Source: Thermomonospora catenispora
Lineage (GTDB): Bacteria > Actinomycetota > Actinomycetes > Streptosporangiales > Streptosporangiaceae
DNA: 64,000 nt
Direction of reading: 5' to 3'
NCBI RefSeq assembly: GCF_006363815.1
Contig: NZ_RRYT01000008.1
Coordinates: forward strand, 1-64,000
Part shown: positions 18,397 to 31,007 of the stretch, piece after piece
Position numbering within the stretch: the first letter of the stretch is position 1
Layout: each line of letters begins with the position of its first letter
Program-made: the position numbers and the translations under genes
The notes under the pieces: generated by a model
Databases searched by the model: none
What the model saw: only the letters and a program-made list of their open reading frames with translations
Told to the model about the DNA's origin: nothing

Positions 18397-18930
18397 TCAG
18401 TTCGCCGGAGATGCCCACGGATCGGCGACTTCGGGGCCGAAGTCCCCCGCCGCCTGCCGGATCTTGCGCAGCAGCCCGCTCAGCCGCACCGCGTCCTGCT
18501 CGGTCAGCGCGCCCAGCCCGAAGGAGATCCCGTTCAGCACCTCGGTGGCCTCCACCGCCACCTTGCGCCCCCGTTCGCTGATCTCCGCCAGCACCCGCCG
18601 CCGATCCGCCGGATCGGGCACCCTCCGCACCAGCCCGGCCGCCTGCAGCCGGTCGATGGTGTTGGTGATGCTGGTCGGGTGCACCATCAGCCGCTCGCCC
18701 ATCTTCCCCAGCGGCAGCCGTCCGGCCCGGCTGAAGTGCAACAGCACCAGCGCCTCGTAACTGGCGAACGTCAGCCCATACGGCTTGAGCGCCCGCTCCA
18801 CCTCGGCCAGCAGGATCTGCTGCACCCGCATCACCGAGGTGATCGCCGCCATGTGCTCAGCCTGCTCGGGCCACCGGTGCAGCCACTGCCGGCGGGCCTC
18901 TGCGATCGGATCCAAGGGGGCCGTCATCAC
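18397..18930 (-). CDS. MarR family transcriptional regulator
   Basis: A 177-residue winged-helix regulator. The recognition helix and wing are clear (MVHPTSITNTIDRLQAAGLVRRVPDPADRRRVLAEISERGR, residues about 80-125), with flanking dimerisation helices. It lies directly upstream of icmF in the same direction, so it probably controls icmF and itself; a CoA-thioester or aromatic ligand would be usual for the family, but none can be named. The ATG at 18930 gives a slightly long N-terminus. The 69-base gap before icmF contains GGACGTCC and two GTCC-AA/GG repeats that could be operator halves. Confidence 0.88.
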   Translation of the reverse strand: MMTAPLDPIAEARRQWLHRWPEQAEHMAAITSVMRVQQILLAEVERALKPYGLTFASYEALVLLHFSRAGRLPLGKMGERLMVHPTSITNTIDRLQAAGLVRRVPDPADRRRVLAEISERGRKVAVEATEVLNGISFGLGALTEQDAVRLSGLLRKIRQAAGDFGPEVADPWASPAN

Positions 18931-19094
18931 CGGTCACCGTACAGCCCTCCGGCGGACGAACGCCCCCGACACCCGCGGGCAGCCCCCGCCGCGCACGCCC
19001 CGGCCCGGCGTCCACCCGCCCTCCGGCCGACCGGAACGCCGCCCGGGCACCGCGCTCCCGGGCCCCGTCCCCCCAGGTCACCGGACCCTTCGGA

Positions 19095-19310
19095 TCACGC
19101 CTCCTCGAGCCGGTCCTTGAGACGGTCCCGGATCGCCTCGAGGTTGGCGATCATGGTGTCGCGCTCCTCACGGGCGGCCAGATCCGCACCGGCGTCCCCG
19201 AAGTCCTGAGGCTCGCCGGTGGGGGGATCGCGCTGGGCGCGCAAGGCGGCCAGATCGGCCTCGATCTCACGCAACCGGGCGCGCAGGCGATCGGTGTCCT
19301 CGTCGCTCAT
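19095..19310 (-). CDS. Small coiled-coil protein, 71 aa, unknown
   Basis: A 71-residue acidic protein made mainly of two predicted helices with heptad-like Leu/Ile spacing (RLRARLREIEADLAALRAQR and MIANLEAIRDRLKDRLEEA) separated by a Pro/Gly-rich turn. The ATG at 19310 is preceded by GGGGGG; longer upstream frames lack support. Codon bias is normal for the genome, so it is likely a real gene, perhaps a small helical hairpin. No family is recognised. Confidence 0.6.
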   Translation of the reverse strand: MSDEDTDRLRARLREIEADLAALRAQRDPPTGEPQDFGDAGADLAAREERDTMIANLEAIRDRLKDRLEEA

Positions 19311-19461
19311 ATCGGCCCCCCGTTCTGGCACTGACTGCCGCGAAGGGCACATTCCCTGCGAGAGGGCGACCAATCGAAGACCCCCGCCGCCTCAGCGCGC
19401 GGCCGGGCCGCGCGGCCCGCGGCCTCCGGCCCCCCCGTCCCGCGGCGGCGGGTCGCCGGCG

Positions 19462-21843
19462 TCACGGCTCCCGGGGCCGGCGCGGGGACCGGTCCTGCGG
19501 CTCGTCGGAGACCTCCTCGGGGTCCGGCCCCTCCTCCGGCTCCTCGTCCGCCGCGGGCCGTCCGCTGCTCGGCCGGATCGTCACGATCGTGCCGGGCTCG
19601 TGCGCGGTGCCCGGCCCCGGCTCGATCACGGCGACCCGCCCCTTGGGCTCGTCGGAGTCCACCGGCTCGCCGACATCGACCCCGAACCCGGCCGCGCGCA
19701 GCCGGGCGATGGCGGCCGGCAGCCGCAGCCCCCGCACGTCCGGGACGCGGACCCGGTCCTCGCCGCTGCCCCGGCTGAAGTACCGGGCGGGCGGCCGGTG
19801 GAAGGAGCCCGCGGGCCGTCCCGCCAGCGCCCCGATCATGCTGTCGCGCCAGATCGGGGCGGGGATGGTGGCGCCGAACACCGGTCCGTAGCAGCGGCCG
19901 TCCATGCACAGGTTGGACATCGGGTACTTGTAGCCGCCGCGCGGATCGCCGACCCACACCGCCGCCGCCAGGTCCGGGGTGTACCCGGCGAACCAGGCGG
20001 CCGAGAAGTCGTCGACGGTCCCGGTCTTGCCCGCCGCCGGGCGCCCGATGCCCATCCCGCGGGCGGTGCCGCGGGTCAGCACCCCCCGCAGCACGTAGTT
20101 GACGGCGTCGGCGACGCCCTCGTCCATCACCTGCCGGCAGTCGGCGGACGGGACCTTGAGCCTCCTGCCGCTGCTGTGGGTGACGGAGGTGATGGCGATC
20201 GGCTTGCAGTACCTGCCCCGGGCGGCGAACGCGGCGTAGGCGGCGGCCAGGCGCAGCGGCGAGACGGTGTTGGCGCCGAGCGTGAAGGAGGGGACCTGCT
20301 CCAGCGGCTTGCCGTCGGCCCGCTTCATGCCCAGCCGCTGGGCCATCTTCACGGTGTCGCACAGCCCCACCTCGCGCTGCAGCGCGAGGAAGAACGTGTT
20401 CACCGAATGGTGGGTGCCGGTGACCAGGCTGAAGCTGCGCCCGCCCTCGCTCTCCGCGGAGTTGCGCAGCCCCACCGAGGGGTCGCCGACCGGCTCCCCG
20501 TCGCAGTTCCGGTAACCGGTGGGGACGAACCGGCGCGGCGCCGTCAGCCGGGTGCCGAACGGCATCCCCTCCTCCAGCGCCGCCGCCAGCGTGAAGACCT
20601 TGAACGTGGACCCGGCCTGCATGCCGATGCTGGAGCCGTGGCTGGCGTCGGCGGCGAAGTTGATCCAGGTCTTGCCGCGCTCGGAGTCGGGGCCGAGCTC
20701 GCGGTCGATCACCATCCCCCTGATCTTGCCGGTGCCCGGCTCGATGAGGACCTCGGCGGCGGCCTTGCCGGCGGAGTTCTTCGGCGGGACGTACCGGTCG
20801 ACGGCGCGCTGGGCGGCCCGCTGGGTCTGCGGGTCCAGCGTGGTGCGGATGGTCAGCCCGCCCTGCTTGAGCAGCCGCTCGCGCTCTGCGGCGGTCTTGC
20901 CGAACACCGGATTGGTGAGGATCTCCCGCAGCACGTAGTCGCAGAAGAACGGGGCCTTGCTCTCGGTGCAGCCGTTGGGGGTCTGCGTGACGTTCAGCTC
21001 GATCGGGCGGGCGGCGGCCCGGCGGGCCTGCTCCCGGTCGATCCACCCCAGCTCGACCATCCGGTTCAGCACCAGGTCGCGGCGCTTGCGGGCGGTCCCG
21101 GGATGCAGCCGCGGGTTGTAGGCGTTGGGGTTGCGGATCACCCCGGCGAGGGTCGCCGCCTCGCCCAGGTCCAGCCGCGCGGCGGGCTTGCCGAAGTACC
21201 GGCGGGCGGCGGCCTCGATCCCGTACGCCCCGTCCCCGAAGTAGGCGATGTTGAGATAGCGCTGCAGGATCTCGTCCTTGGACAGCCGCTTCTCCAGCGC
21301 CACCGCGTACCGCAGCTCGTTGATCTTGCGGGCCGGCGTGACCTCCAGCGCCCGGCGCTGCTCGGCCTCGGTCTCGGCCTGCCCCAGCAGCAGGTTCTTG
21401 ACGTACTGCTGGGTGATGCCCGAGCCGCCCTGGGTGATCTCGCCGGAGTTCAGATTGCTGACCAGCGCCCGCAGGGTGCCGCGGACGTCCAGCGCGCCGT
21501 GCTCGTAGAACCGGCTGTCCTCGATGGCCAGCACCGCCTTGCGGACCACGGGCGCGACCTGGTCGAGCCGCACCTCGATGCGGTTCTGGTAGTAGAACGT
21601 GGCGATGGTGGAGCCGTCGGCGGCCAGGATCCGCGACCGCTGGGGCGAAGAAGTCAGGGCGAGGTCGTCCGGCTCCCGCTGGAACCACTCGGCCCCGTCC
21701 CGCGCGCTCACCCCGACGGTGCCGACCAGCGGCAGCGCCAGCAGCGCCACCAGCACCCCGGCCAGCGCGCCCATGCCGACCAGGCCGCGCACCGCCTCCG
21801 CGGCGGTGGCGTGCCGGTCGCTGTCGAACAGTCGTGGCGGCAC
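19462..21843 (-). CDS. Class A penicillin-binding protein with C-terminal PASTA domain
   Basis: A 793-residue bifunctional peptidoglycan synthase. A cytoplasmic N-terminus and one membrane helix (about 20-45) lead to the GT51 glycosyltransferase (EDSRFYEHGALD, GGSGITQQYVKN), then the transpeptidase with all three motifs: STFK (AGSTFKVFT), SVN (HHSVNTFF) and KTG (AAGKTGTVDDF). A single PASTA module (VRVPDVRGLRLPAAIARLRAAGF to TIRPSSG, about 685-755) follows, then an acidic disordered tail. PASTA domains sense peptidoglycan fragments or beta-lactams. It resembles actinobacterial PonA. It is a single gene, with mazG upstream in the same direction. Confidence 0.95.
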   Translation of the reverse strand: MPPRLFDSDRHATAAEAVRGLVGMGALAGVLVALLALPLVGTVGVSARDGAEWFQREPDDLALTSSPQRSRILAADGSTIATFYYQNRIEVRLDQVAPVVRKAVLAIEDSRFYEHGALDVRGTLRALVSNLNSGEITQGGSGITQQYVKNLLLGQAETEAEQRRALEVTPARKINELRYAVALEKRLSKDEILQRYLNIAYFGDGAYGIEAAARRYFGKPAARLDLGEAATLAGVIRNPNAYNPRLHPGTARKRRDLVLNRMVELGWIDREQARRAAARPIELNVTQTPNGCTESKAPFFCDYVLREILTNPVFGKTAAERERLLKQGGLTIRTTLDPQTQRAAQRAVDRYVPPKNSAGKAAAEVLIEPGTGKIRGMVIDRELGPDSERGKTWINFAADASHGSSIGMQAGSTFKVFTLAAALEEGMPFGTRLTAPRRFVPTGYRNCDGEPVGDPSVGLRNSAESEGGRSFSLVTGTHHSVNTFFLALQREVGLCDTVKMAQRLGMKRADGKPLEQVPSFTLGANTVSPLRLAAAYAAFAARGRYCKPIAITSVTHSSGRRLKVPSADCRQVMDEGVADAVNYVLRGVLTRGTARGMGIGRPAAGKTGTVDDFSAAWFAGYTPDLAAAVWVGDPRGGYKYPMSNLCMDGRCYGPVFGATIPAPIWRDSMIGALAGRPAGSFHRPPARYFSRGSGEDRVRVPDVRGLRLPAAIARLRAAGFGVDVGEPVDSDEPKGRVAVIEPGPGTAHEPGTIVTIRPSSGRPAADEEPEEGPDPEEVSDEPQDRSPRRPREP

Positions 21844-21947
21844 GCCACGATCGTAGACCGGAGGAAAAACCCGCCCTCAGCGCCTCGCCGATGCTCCACC
21901 GAACGGTGACCGCCCCCGACGGGCCGGCCGCGGCGCCGGGGCGCCGT

Positions 21948-22943
21948 TCAGTCCTCCCCGTCCGCCCGGCGGTCGCGCTCGCGCGACTCCCAGGCGCGGA
22001 TGCGGTCGGCGTACCGGCGGGCGACGGTGCGCAGCGCGGCCTCGGGGTCGACCCCGTCCCGCTGGGCGCGGCGGGCCGCCGCGAACAGCTCGGCGCCGAC
22101 GCCCTCGCCGAGGTCGGCGTGCAGCTCCTCGGGGGCCTCGGCCCGGAGGGCCCGCCGGTAGAGCTGCGCGGCCAGCGACAGCGCGGGCTGGCCCATCGCG
22201 ACCCCGTCCAGGATCGACCGCTCGCCGCCCTTGGCGGCCCGCTCGGCGGCCTTGATCCGCTCCCAGTTGGCGTTGACCTCGTCGGCGTCGGCGACCGACA
22301 CGTCCCCGAACACGTGCGGATGGCGGCGCACCAGCTTCTCGACGATCCCGGCGGCCACGTCGTCGACGGTGAAGCGGGTCTCGTCGGTGCGCTCCTCGGC
22401 CACCCGGGCGTGGAAGACCACCTGCATCAGCACGTCGCCGAGCTCCTCGCGCAGCGCCGCGTGGTCGCCGTCCTCCACCGCGTCGGCCAGCTCGTAGGCC
22501 TCCTCCAGCAGGTAGGGGACGAGGGTGGCGTGGGTCTGCTTGCGGTCCCAGGGGCACTCACGGCGCAGCCGGTCCATCACCGACACCAGGTCCAGCAGCC
22601 GCGCCCCCGGCAGGTCGTAGGAGCCGTGCAGCACCTCCACCTCCACCGGGTCGGCGGCGTGCACCACCAGCTCCCCGACCCGGCGCATCAGCGGCTCGTC
22701 GCCGTCGGGGTCGGCCACCCACACCACCGTGCCCGCGGCCGCGGCCGCCACCAGCTCGGCGGCCAGCTCCGGCGCCTCCCGGTCGACGACCTCCACCGCG
22801 ACGCCGGCCTCCCGCAGGTACGGCAGCTGCGGCTGGTCGCCGCGGGCCAGCACCCGGTCCGCCGACCGCAGCGTCTCCCACGCCCGCCAGCTCAGCAGGC
22901 CCGCCGCCACCCGGTGGGTGGTCGCCAGCATGATCAGCCCCAT
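21948..22943 (-). CDS. mazG: Nucleoside triphosphate pyrophosphohydrolase MazG
   Basis: A 331-residue housecleaning enzyme that hydrolyses (d)NTPs, including oxidised ones, to monophosphates. The catalytic MazG domain starts at LDLVSVMDRLRRECPWDRKQTH and has the acidic helices LLEEAYELADA and LREELGDVLMQVVFHARV. The N-terminal 110 residues form an alpha/beta domain found on actinobacterial MazG proteins. It begins one base after the SurA-like lipoprotein stop and belongs to the mfd-lipoprotein-mazG operon. Confidence 0.93.
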   Translation of the reverse strand: MGLIMLATTHRVAAGLLSWRAWETLRSADRVLARGDQPQLPYLREAGVAVEVVDREAPELAAELVAAAAAGTVVWVADPDGDEPLMRRVGELVVHAADPVEVEVLHGSYDLPGARLLDLVSVMDRLRRECPWDRKQTHATLVPYLLEEAYELADAVEDGDHAALREELGDVLMQVVFHARVAEERTDETRFTVDDVAAGIVEKLVRRHPHVFGDVSVADADEVNANWERIKAAERAAKGGERSILDGVAMGQPALSLAAQLYRRALRAEAPEELHADLGEGVGAELFAAARRAQRDGVDPEAALRTVARRYADRIRAWESRERDRRADGED

Positions 22944-22944
22944 G

Positions 22945-23625
22945 TCAGCTCGCGTCCTCCGGCGGCTCCCCGGTGCCGGTCTCGCCGCGCGACAGGCCGT
23001 ACACGGTGGGCATGACGGCCAGCCGGGAGACGTCGAACTCGCCGTAGCGAGGGTTGATCTTGACCTTCAGCCGGCGGGCGGCGTCGGCGTACAGCCGCAC
23101 CACCTGTTGCTGGACCTGCCTGATGCGGTCGCGGGAGGCGTTCGGCTCGAAGCCGTGGCGTGTCAGCACCTCCTGCTGGATCAGCTCCTGCCGCGCCAGG
23201 TCCCGGGTGTAGCGCACCGGCAGCCCGTTGGCCAGCGTGATGGACCCGGCCCGCCGCTGCCCGCCGGCCTGCTCGATCAGCTCGTCGACCTGGCCCGTGG
23301 AGACGTCGATCCGCTCGGTGCGGGCCACCTCGTCCGCCAGCCGGATCATCACCAGCCGGGTCAGCGCCTCCCGGATCTGCGACTCGGAGATCGCGTCGAT
23401 CGGCAGGCGCTGGTCGGGGGCCAGCGAGCCGACGCGCCGCATGTTGGCCTCCGGGTCGGCGCGGAACTGCTCGTTCCACTCCTCCACGGTGCGGTGCAGC
23501 GCGGCCGTGGTGATCCGCTCATCGCCGATGATGGCCGCCGAGCCCATCTTCATCGGCTGGCAGCCGGTCAGCACCATCGCGGCGGCCCCGGCGGCCAGTG
23601 CCGTCTTGACAGCGGTACGGAACAC
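22945..23625 (-). CDS. SurA-like N-terminal domain lipoprotein
   Basis: A 226-residue secreted lipoprotein. The signal peptide ends L-T-G-C with the lipidated cysteine at about 22. The mature part is helical with the SurA/parvulin N-terminal chaperone pattern (AAIIGDERITTAALHRTVEEW, then LTRLVMIRLADEVA and helices rich in Gln/Arg) but no PPIase domain. It may help fold secreted proteins. In mycobacteria a lipoprotein gene (lpqU) occupies the neighbouring slot in the mfd-mazG-eno region, though the two need not be orthologs. It sits between mfd and mazG. Confidence 0.85.
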   Translation of the reverse strand: MFRTAVKTALAAGAAAMVLTGCQPMKMGSAAIIGDERITTAALHRTVEEWNEQFRADPEANMRRVGSLAPDQRLPIDAISESQIREALTRLVMIRLADEVARTERIDVSTGQVDELIEQAGGQRRAGSITLANGLPVRYTRDLARQELIQQEVLTRHGFEPNASRDRIRQVQQQVVRLYADAARRLKVKINPRYGEFDVSRLAVMPTVYGLSRGETGTGEPPEDAS

Positions 23626-23700
23626 GAGGCTCCCATCGTCGAAGATCGTCCGAAGAACGGTCCTGCGACCGTGCGGACCCGTCCTGGGGTCCGCGCCATC

Positions 23701-27222
<3,522 letters not shown>

Positions 27223-27418
27223 CCAGGGTTCGGCCCGGTGCCCGGCCGACGGCCCCGATCCCGTGTCGGGGCAGCCCGAAGACCCGGGACGGGCGTCGAC
27301 CCCCGGGTCGGCCCCAGTCTACGCCGGGCCGGCCGGAGACCGGCGCGGCCGCCGCGGTCACGGAGGGTTGCCATGAGACACGTCAAGATGAGGCAAATGG
27401 CGGACGCTGCGGAGTCGA

Positions 27419-28138
27419 ATGGCTACTCTGCGAAACGTGACCGATCTGCGTACGCCGCCGGTCAACGACGGCGATCTGTTCTCCGCACGAGCCCGCCAAT
27501 ACGCCCTCGAGCGTCGCGGGCAGACCATCGAGATCCTGGAGGCCGGCTGCGGCTGGGGCCACGGATTGGGGCTGACCGATCTGGACTGCCAGGTCGTCGG
27601 GGTGGACGCGGATCTGCCGGCGCTGCGCGCGCACGCCGAGGCCCGCACCGACCTGCACGCCCGCCATCTGGGCGACCTGCGCACCGTGCCGATGCCGCCG
27701 CGGACCTACGACATCGTGCACGCGCCGTACCTGATCGAACGGGTGCCGCACGCCGAGCTGGTGCTGGACCGCATCGTGGCCGCGCTCAAGCCCGGTGGGC
27801 TGCTGCTGGTGCGGCTGCGGGACCGCGGCACCGCCTACGGCCTGGTGGACCGGCTGCTGCCGGGCCGCCAGCGGCGCGCCCGCAACGCCGGCGGCCTGCC
27901 GCCGGCCGTCTACGACGAGATCGCCTCCCGCAAGGGCATGCAGTGGTACTGCATGATGCGCGGGCTGGTCATCACCGAGGAGCACGCCTCCGCGCAGATG
28001 CTGACCGCCGCCGGACGCGCCACCGCCACGCTGTGCCGGCTGATCGCCGCGGTCACCCGGGACCGGCTGCCGGGCGGGCACAGCGAAGTGGCGATGGTGA
28101 TCCGCAAGCCGGAGAGCCGGTTCGCCCGGGTGATCTGA
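27419..28138 (+). CDS. Class I SAM-dependent methyltransferase, substrate unknown
   Basis: A 239-residue soluble methyltransferase. Motif I is EAGCGWGHGL near residue 41 with the acidic end of strand 2 in VVGVDADLPAL; YDIVHAPYLIERVP and LKPGGLLLVRLRDRG are motifs II-III. The C-terminal part is cysteine- and methionine-containing and helical. Substrate cannot be inferred. The ATG at 27419 has GGAG close upstream; a GTG six codons later is a possible alternative. It is divergent from mfd and precedes the cysC region on the same strand by 230 bases. Confidence 0.82.
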   Translation: MATLRNVTDLRTPPVNDGDLFSARARQYALERRGQTIEILEAGCGWGHGLGLTDLDCQVVGVDADLPALRAHAEARTDLHARHLGDLRTVPMPPRTYDIVHAPYLIERVPHAELVLDRIVAALKPGGLLLVRLRDRGTAYGLVDRLLPGRQRRARNAGGLPPAVYDEIASRKGMQWYCMMRGLVITEEHASAQMLTAAGRATATLCRLIAAVTRDRLPGGHSEVAMVIRKPESRFARVI

Positions 28139-28278
28139 ACCGTGATCCGCATCACGGCGGGGACGCCCCGGACGCCGGTGCGCGCATCGGCCGCGAACGC
28201 AGTATTTTTTGGCGCGTACCCCATGAACCCTTTTTTCAACGCGCGGCCTCGGCCCTGCTGTGGAGGGAGCGAACCCGC

Positions 28279-28371
28279 ATGGGCATGACCGGCGACAGGA
28301 GCGTTGAGAGAGGATTCGCCGACTTGGCCGGCCCGATGAAGAATCCGGGCCGGGAACGGAGACTGCGGTGA
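28279..28371 (+). CDS. Possible 30-aa leader ORF before cysC
   Basis: An ATG at 28279, well placed behind GGAGGGAG (28262-28269), opens a 30-codon frame whose TGA overlaps the GTG start of the cysC fusion (GTGA). The peptide is basic, without Cys, so it is not a typical cysteine-attenuation leader. Overlap and ribosome site suggest translational coupling. It could instead be chance. Confidence 0.35.
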   Translation: MGMTGDRSVERGFADLAGPMKNPGRERRLR

Positions 28372-29885
28372 CCGCCGAAGCCGGCCATCTTGACCAGCTG
28401 CCCGACACGTTGCGCGACCTGCCGTCCTGGACCCCCGACCCGGTCGAGCTGGCTGATCTGGAACTGCTGCTCACCGGGGCGTACCGTCCGCTGACCGGGT
28501 TCCTCGGCGCCTTCGACGCGGCCATGGTGATCGCCGGAGGCCGACTGGCCGACGGGACCCCGTGGCCGGTGCCGGTCACGCTGACGGTCCCTCAGGACCT
28601 CACCTCCCATGAACGGCTGGTGCTCCAGGACCCCGAGGGCGTCCCGCTGGCGGTGCTGCAGGTCACCGAGGCCTGGCAGGACCCCACGACCTCCGACTGG
28701 CGGCTGGCCGGCCCGCTGGAGCCGCTGCGCGCCCCCGCGCACGGCCCGTTCCACCGGCTGCGCCGCCGCCCCGACGAGGTGGCCGCCGAGCTCCCCGAGG
28801 GGGCGGTGCTGGCGGTGGCCACCCGCGAGCCGCTGCACCGCAAGCAGCTCGGCCAGCTCCGCCAGCTCGCCGAGAAGCTGAACGCGACGGTGCTGGTGAT
28901 GCCGCTGCTGGGCGGCGCCCACGACGAGTCGCTGGTGCGGGCGCTGCTGGCGGTGCGCCGCGACCTGCCCGACGGCGCCCGGATCGTGCCGGTGCCGCTG
29001 CCGCCGCGCCCCGGCGTGGACGACGAACGCGATCTGCGGCTGCGCTCCCATGTCGCGGCGGCCTACGGGGCCACCCATCTGATGGGCGCCGAGGCCGACG
29101 AGGCGAGCGAGGAGACCGAGGACGCCACCACCGCGATCCCCGTCGTCCGCCCCGAGCCGTGGGCCTACGACGCCGACGTGGAGGTGTGGCGGCCGGTCGC
29201 CCGGATCGAGCCCGACCATGTGCAGGCCGAACTGACCCGGGCCGAGCTGGAGGACCTGCTGGACCGCGGGGAGCCGATCCCCGAATGGTTCACCCCGCCC
29301 GCGGTGGCCGCCGAGCTGGCCGTGGCGCGCCCGCCGAAGCTGCGACGCGGGCTGACGGTGTTCTTCACCGGCCTGTCGGGGTCGGGCAAGTCCACGGTGG
29401 CGCGGGGGCTGTCCGACGCCCTCATCGAGCGCGGCGGCCGCACCGTCACGCTGCTGGACGGGGACGTGGTGCGGCGGCTGCTGTCGGCCGGGCTGTCGTT
29501 CTCCAAGGCCGACCGGGACCTGAACATCCGCCGGATCGGCTACGTCGCCGCCGAGATCACCCGGCACGGCGGGGTGGCGATCTGCGCGCCCATCGCCCCG
29601 TACGCCGAGACCCGCGCCGAGGTGCGGCGGATGGTGGAGGCCACCGGGGACTTCGTGCTGGTGCACGTGTCCACTCCGCTGGAGGAGTGCGAACGCCGCG
29701 ACCGCAAGGGCCTGTACGCCAAGGCCAGGGCCGGCCTGATCCCCGACTTCACGGGCATCTCCGCCCCCTACGAGGAGCCCGACGACGCGGATCTGGTGCT
29801 GGACACCTCGCAGCTCACCCCCGAGGAGGCGGTGAACAAGGTGCTCGACCTGCTGGTGGCCGGAGGTTGGGTCCGCCCCGAGTGA
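28368..29885 (+). CDS. cysC: APS kinase fused to a degenerate ATP-sulfurylase-like domain
   Basis: A 505-residue protein. The C-terminal 190 residues are a full adenylyl-sulfate kinase (P-loop GLSGSGKST, LLDGDVVRRLLS, the FS-x-x-D-R-x-x-N-I-R-R-I-G segment, KGLYAKARAG, FTGI-x-x-PYEEP) that phosphorylates APS to PAPS. The N-terminal 300 residues resemble ATP sulfurylase (PUA-like fold start with LTGAYRPLTGFLG), but the catalytic QTRNP-x-H-R-A-H motif reads VATREPLHRKQL and the GRDH motif is absent, so that half is probably inactive. The locus CysN lacks a kinase domain, so this is likely its PAPS-forming partner. TauE follows. Confidence 0.9.
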   Translation: MTAEAGHLDQLPDTLRDLPSWTPDPVELADLELLLTGAYRPLTGFLGAFDAAMVIAGGRLADGTPWPVPVTLTVPQDLTSHERLVLQDPEGVPLAVLQVTEAWQDPTTSDWRLAGPLEPLRAPAHGPFHRLRRRPDEVAAELPEGAVLAVATREPLHRKQLGQLRQLAEKLNATVLVMPLLGGAHDESLVRALLAVRRDLPDGARIVPVPLPPRPGVDDERDLRLRSHVAAAYGATHLMGAEADEASEETEDATTAIPVVRPEPWAYDADVEVWRPVARIEPDHVQAELTRAELEDLLDRGEPIPEWFTPPAVAAELAVARPPKLRRGLTVFFTGLSGSGKSTVARGLSDALIERGGRTVTLLDGDVVRRLLSAGLSFSKADRDLNIRRIGYVAAEITRHGGVAICAPIAPYAETRAEVRRMVEATGDFVLVHVSTPLEECERRDRKGLYAKARAGLIPDFTGISAPYEEPDDADLVLDTSQLTPEEAVNKVLDLLVAGGWVRPE

Positions 29886-29959
29886 GACGCGGGCACGCCC
29901 CGTCGTCTATCGTGGGCGTGCTTTGCCCAACTTTCCGACCTACCAGGTAGGACATCCCG

Positions 29960-30940
29960 ATGCACTTCGACTACTCGATGGCCCTCGGCTCCTTCCTGGT
30001 CGCCATCGTGGTCGGGCTCACCGGCATGGGCGGCGGGGCCCTGATGACCCCGATGCTGGTCACGTTCTTCGGGGTGTCACCGCTCACCGCGGTCTCCAGC
30101 GACCTGGCGGCCGCCGCCGTCATGAAGCCGGTCGGCAGCGCGGTGCACTACCGCCACGGCACCATCCACATGCCGCTGGTGCTGTGGCTGTGCGTCGGCT
30201 CGGTGCCGGCGGCGTTCTGCGGAGTGCTGGTCGCCCGCGCCCTCGGCGACGGGGAGGGGGTCCAGGACGTCATCCAGACCTGCATGGGGATCGCCCTGCT
30301 CATCGCCGCCGGCGGCCTGACCGTGCGGATCTACCAGGCGATGGTCGACCGGGCGGCCCGCCACCCCGACGCCCGCCGCCGCACCGCCCCGCCCGGCGAG
30401 CCCGCCGCCGTCGCCCCGCCGCAGATCACGGTCAAGCCGGTGCGGACCGCCCTGGTCGGCGCGATCGGCGGCCTGATGGTCGGGATCACCTCGGTCGGCT
30501 CCGGCTCGCTGATCATCGTGGCGCTGCTGGCCCTGTACCCCACGCTCAAGGCCAACCAGCTGGTCGGCACCGACCTGCTCCAGGCGGTGCCGCTGGTCGT
30601 CTCCGCCGCGCTGGGCCATCTGCTGTTCGGCGACTTCCACCTGGAGGTCACGCTGGCGCTGCTGGCCGGCTCAATCCCGGGCGTCTACCTCGGCTCGCGG
30701 ATCTCCTCACGCGCCCCCGGCGGCCTGATCCGCCGGGCGCTGGCCCTGGTCCTGCTGGCCTCCGCGTTGAAGATGTTCGGCCTCGGGCCCGTCCCCATGG
30801 CCTGGATCCTCCTGGGCTTCGCCGCCGCCGGCGTCCTCACCTGGCTGTGGGTCCGGCACCGCCACGGGCTGCCGGTCCTGCCGGTGCGCGGCGGCCAGGA
30901 GCCGCCGGCCCGGCGGGCCGCGGTCGACGCGGACCTGTGA
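29960..30940 (+). CDS. TauE/SafE family anion exporter (sulfite/sulfoacetate type)
   Basis: A 326-residue membrane protein with eight or so helices in two repeats, each opening with the family G-x-x-x-G-x-x-G-G-G/S motif: VGLTGMGGGALMTP near residue 17 and VGITSVGSGSLII near 175, followed by LTAVSSDL and NQLVGTDLL. The family exports or imports sulfite, sulfoacetate and related anions. It lies 74 bases after the APS kinase, so it may discharge sulfite or another by-product of sulfate activation. The central loop (residues about 130-155) is Pro/Ala-rich and cytoplasmic. Confidence 0.88.
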   Translation: MHFDYSMALGSFLVAIVVGLTGMGGGALMTPMLVTFFGVSPLTAVSSDLAAAAVMKPVGSAVHYRHGTIHMPLVLWLCVGSVPAAFCGVLVARALGDGEGVQDVIQTCMGIALLIAAGGLTVRIYQAMVDRAARHPDARRRTAPPGEPAAVAPPQITVKPVRTALVGAIGGLMVGITSVGSGSLIIVALLALYPTLKANQLVGTDLLQAVPLVVSAALGHLLFGDFHLEVTLALLAGSIPGVYLGSRISSRAPGGLIRRALALVLLASALKMFGLGPVPMAWILLGFAAAGVLTWLWVRHRHGLPVLPVRGGQEPPARRAAVDADL

Positions 30941-31007
30941 GACGGATCCACGGCCCCCGGGGCGCGGTCTCGGGGCACGGCCCCGTGAGGTCCCGGACCG
31001 CCGCGGC

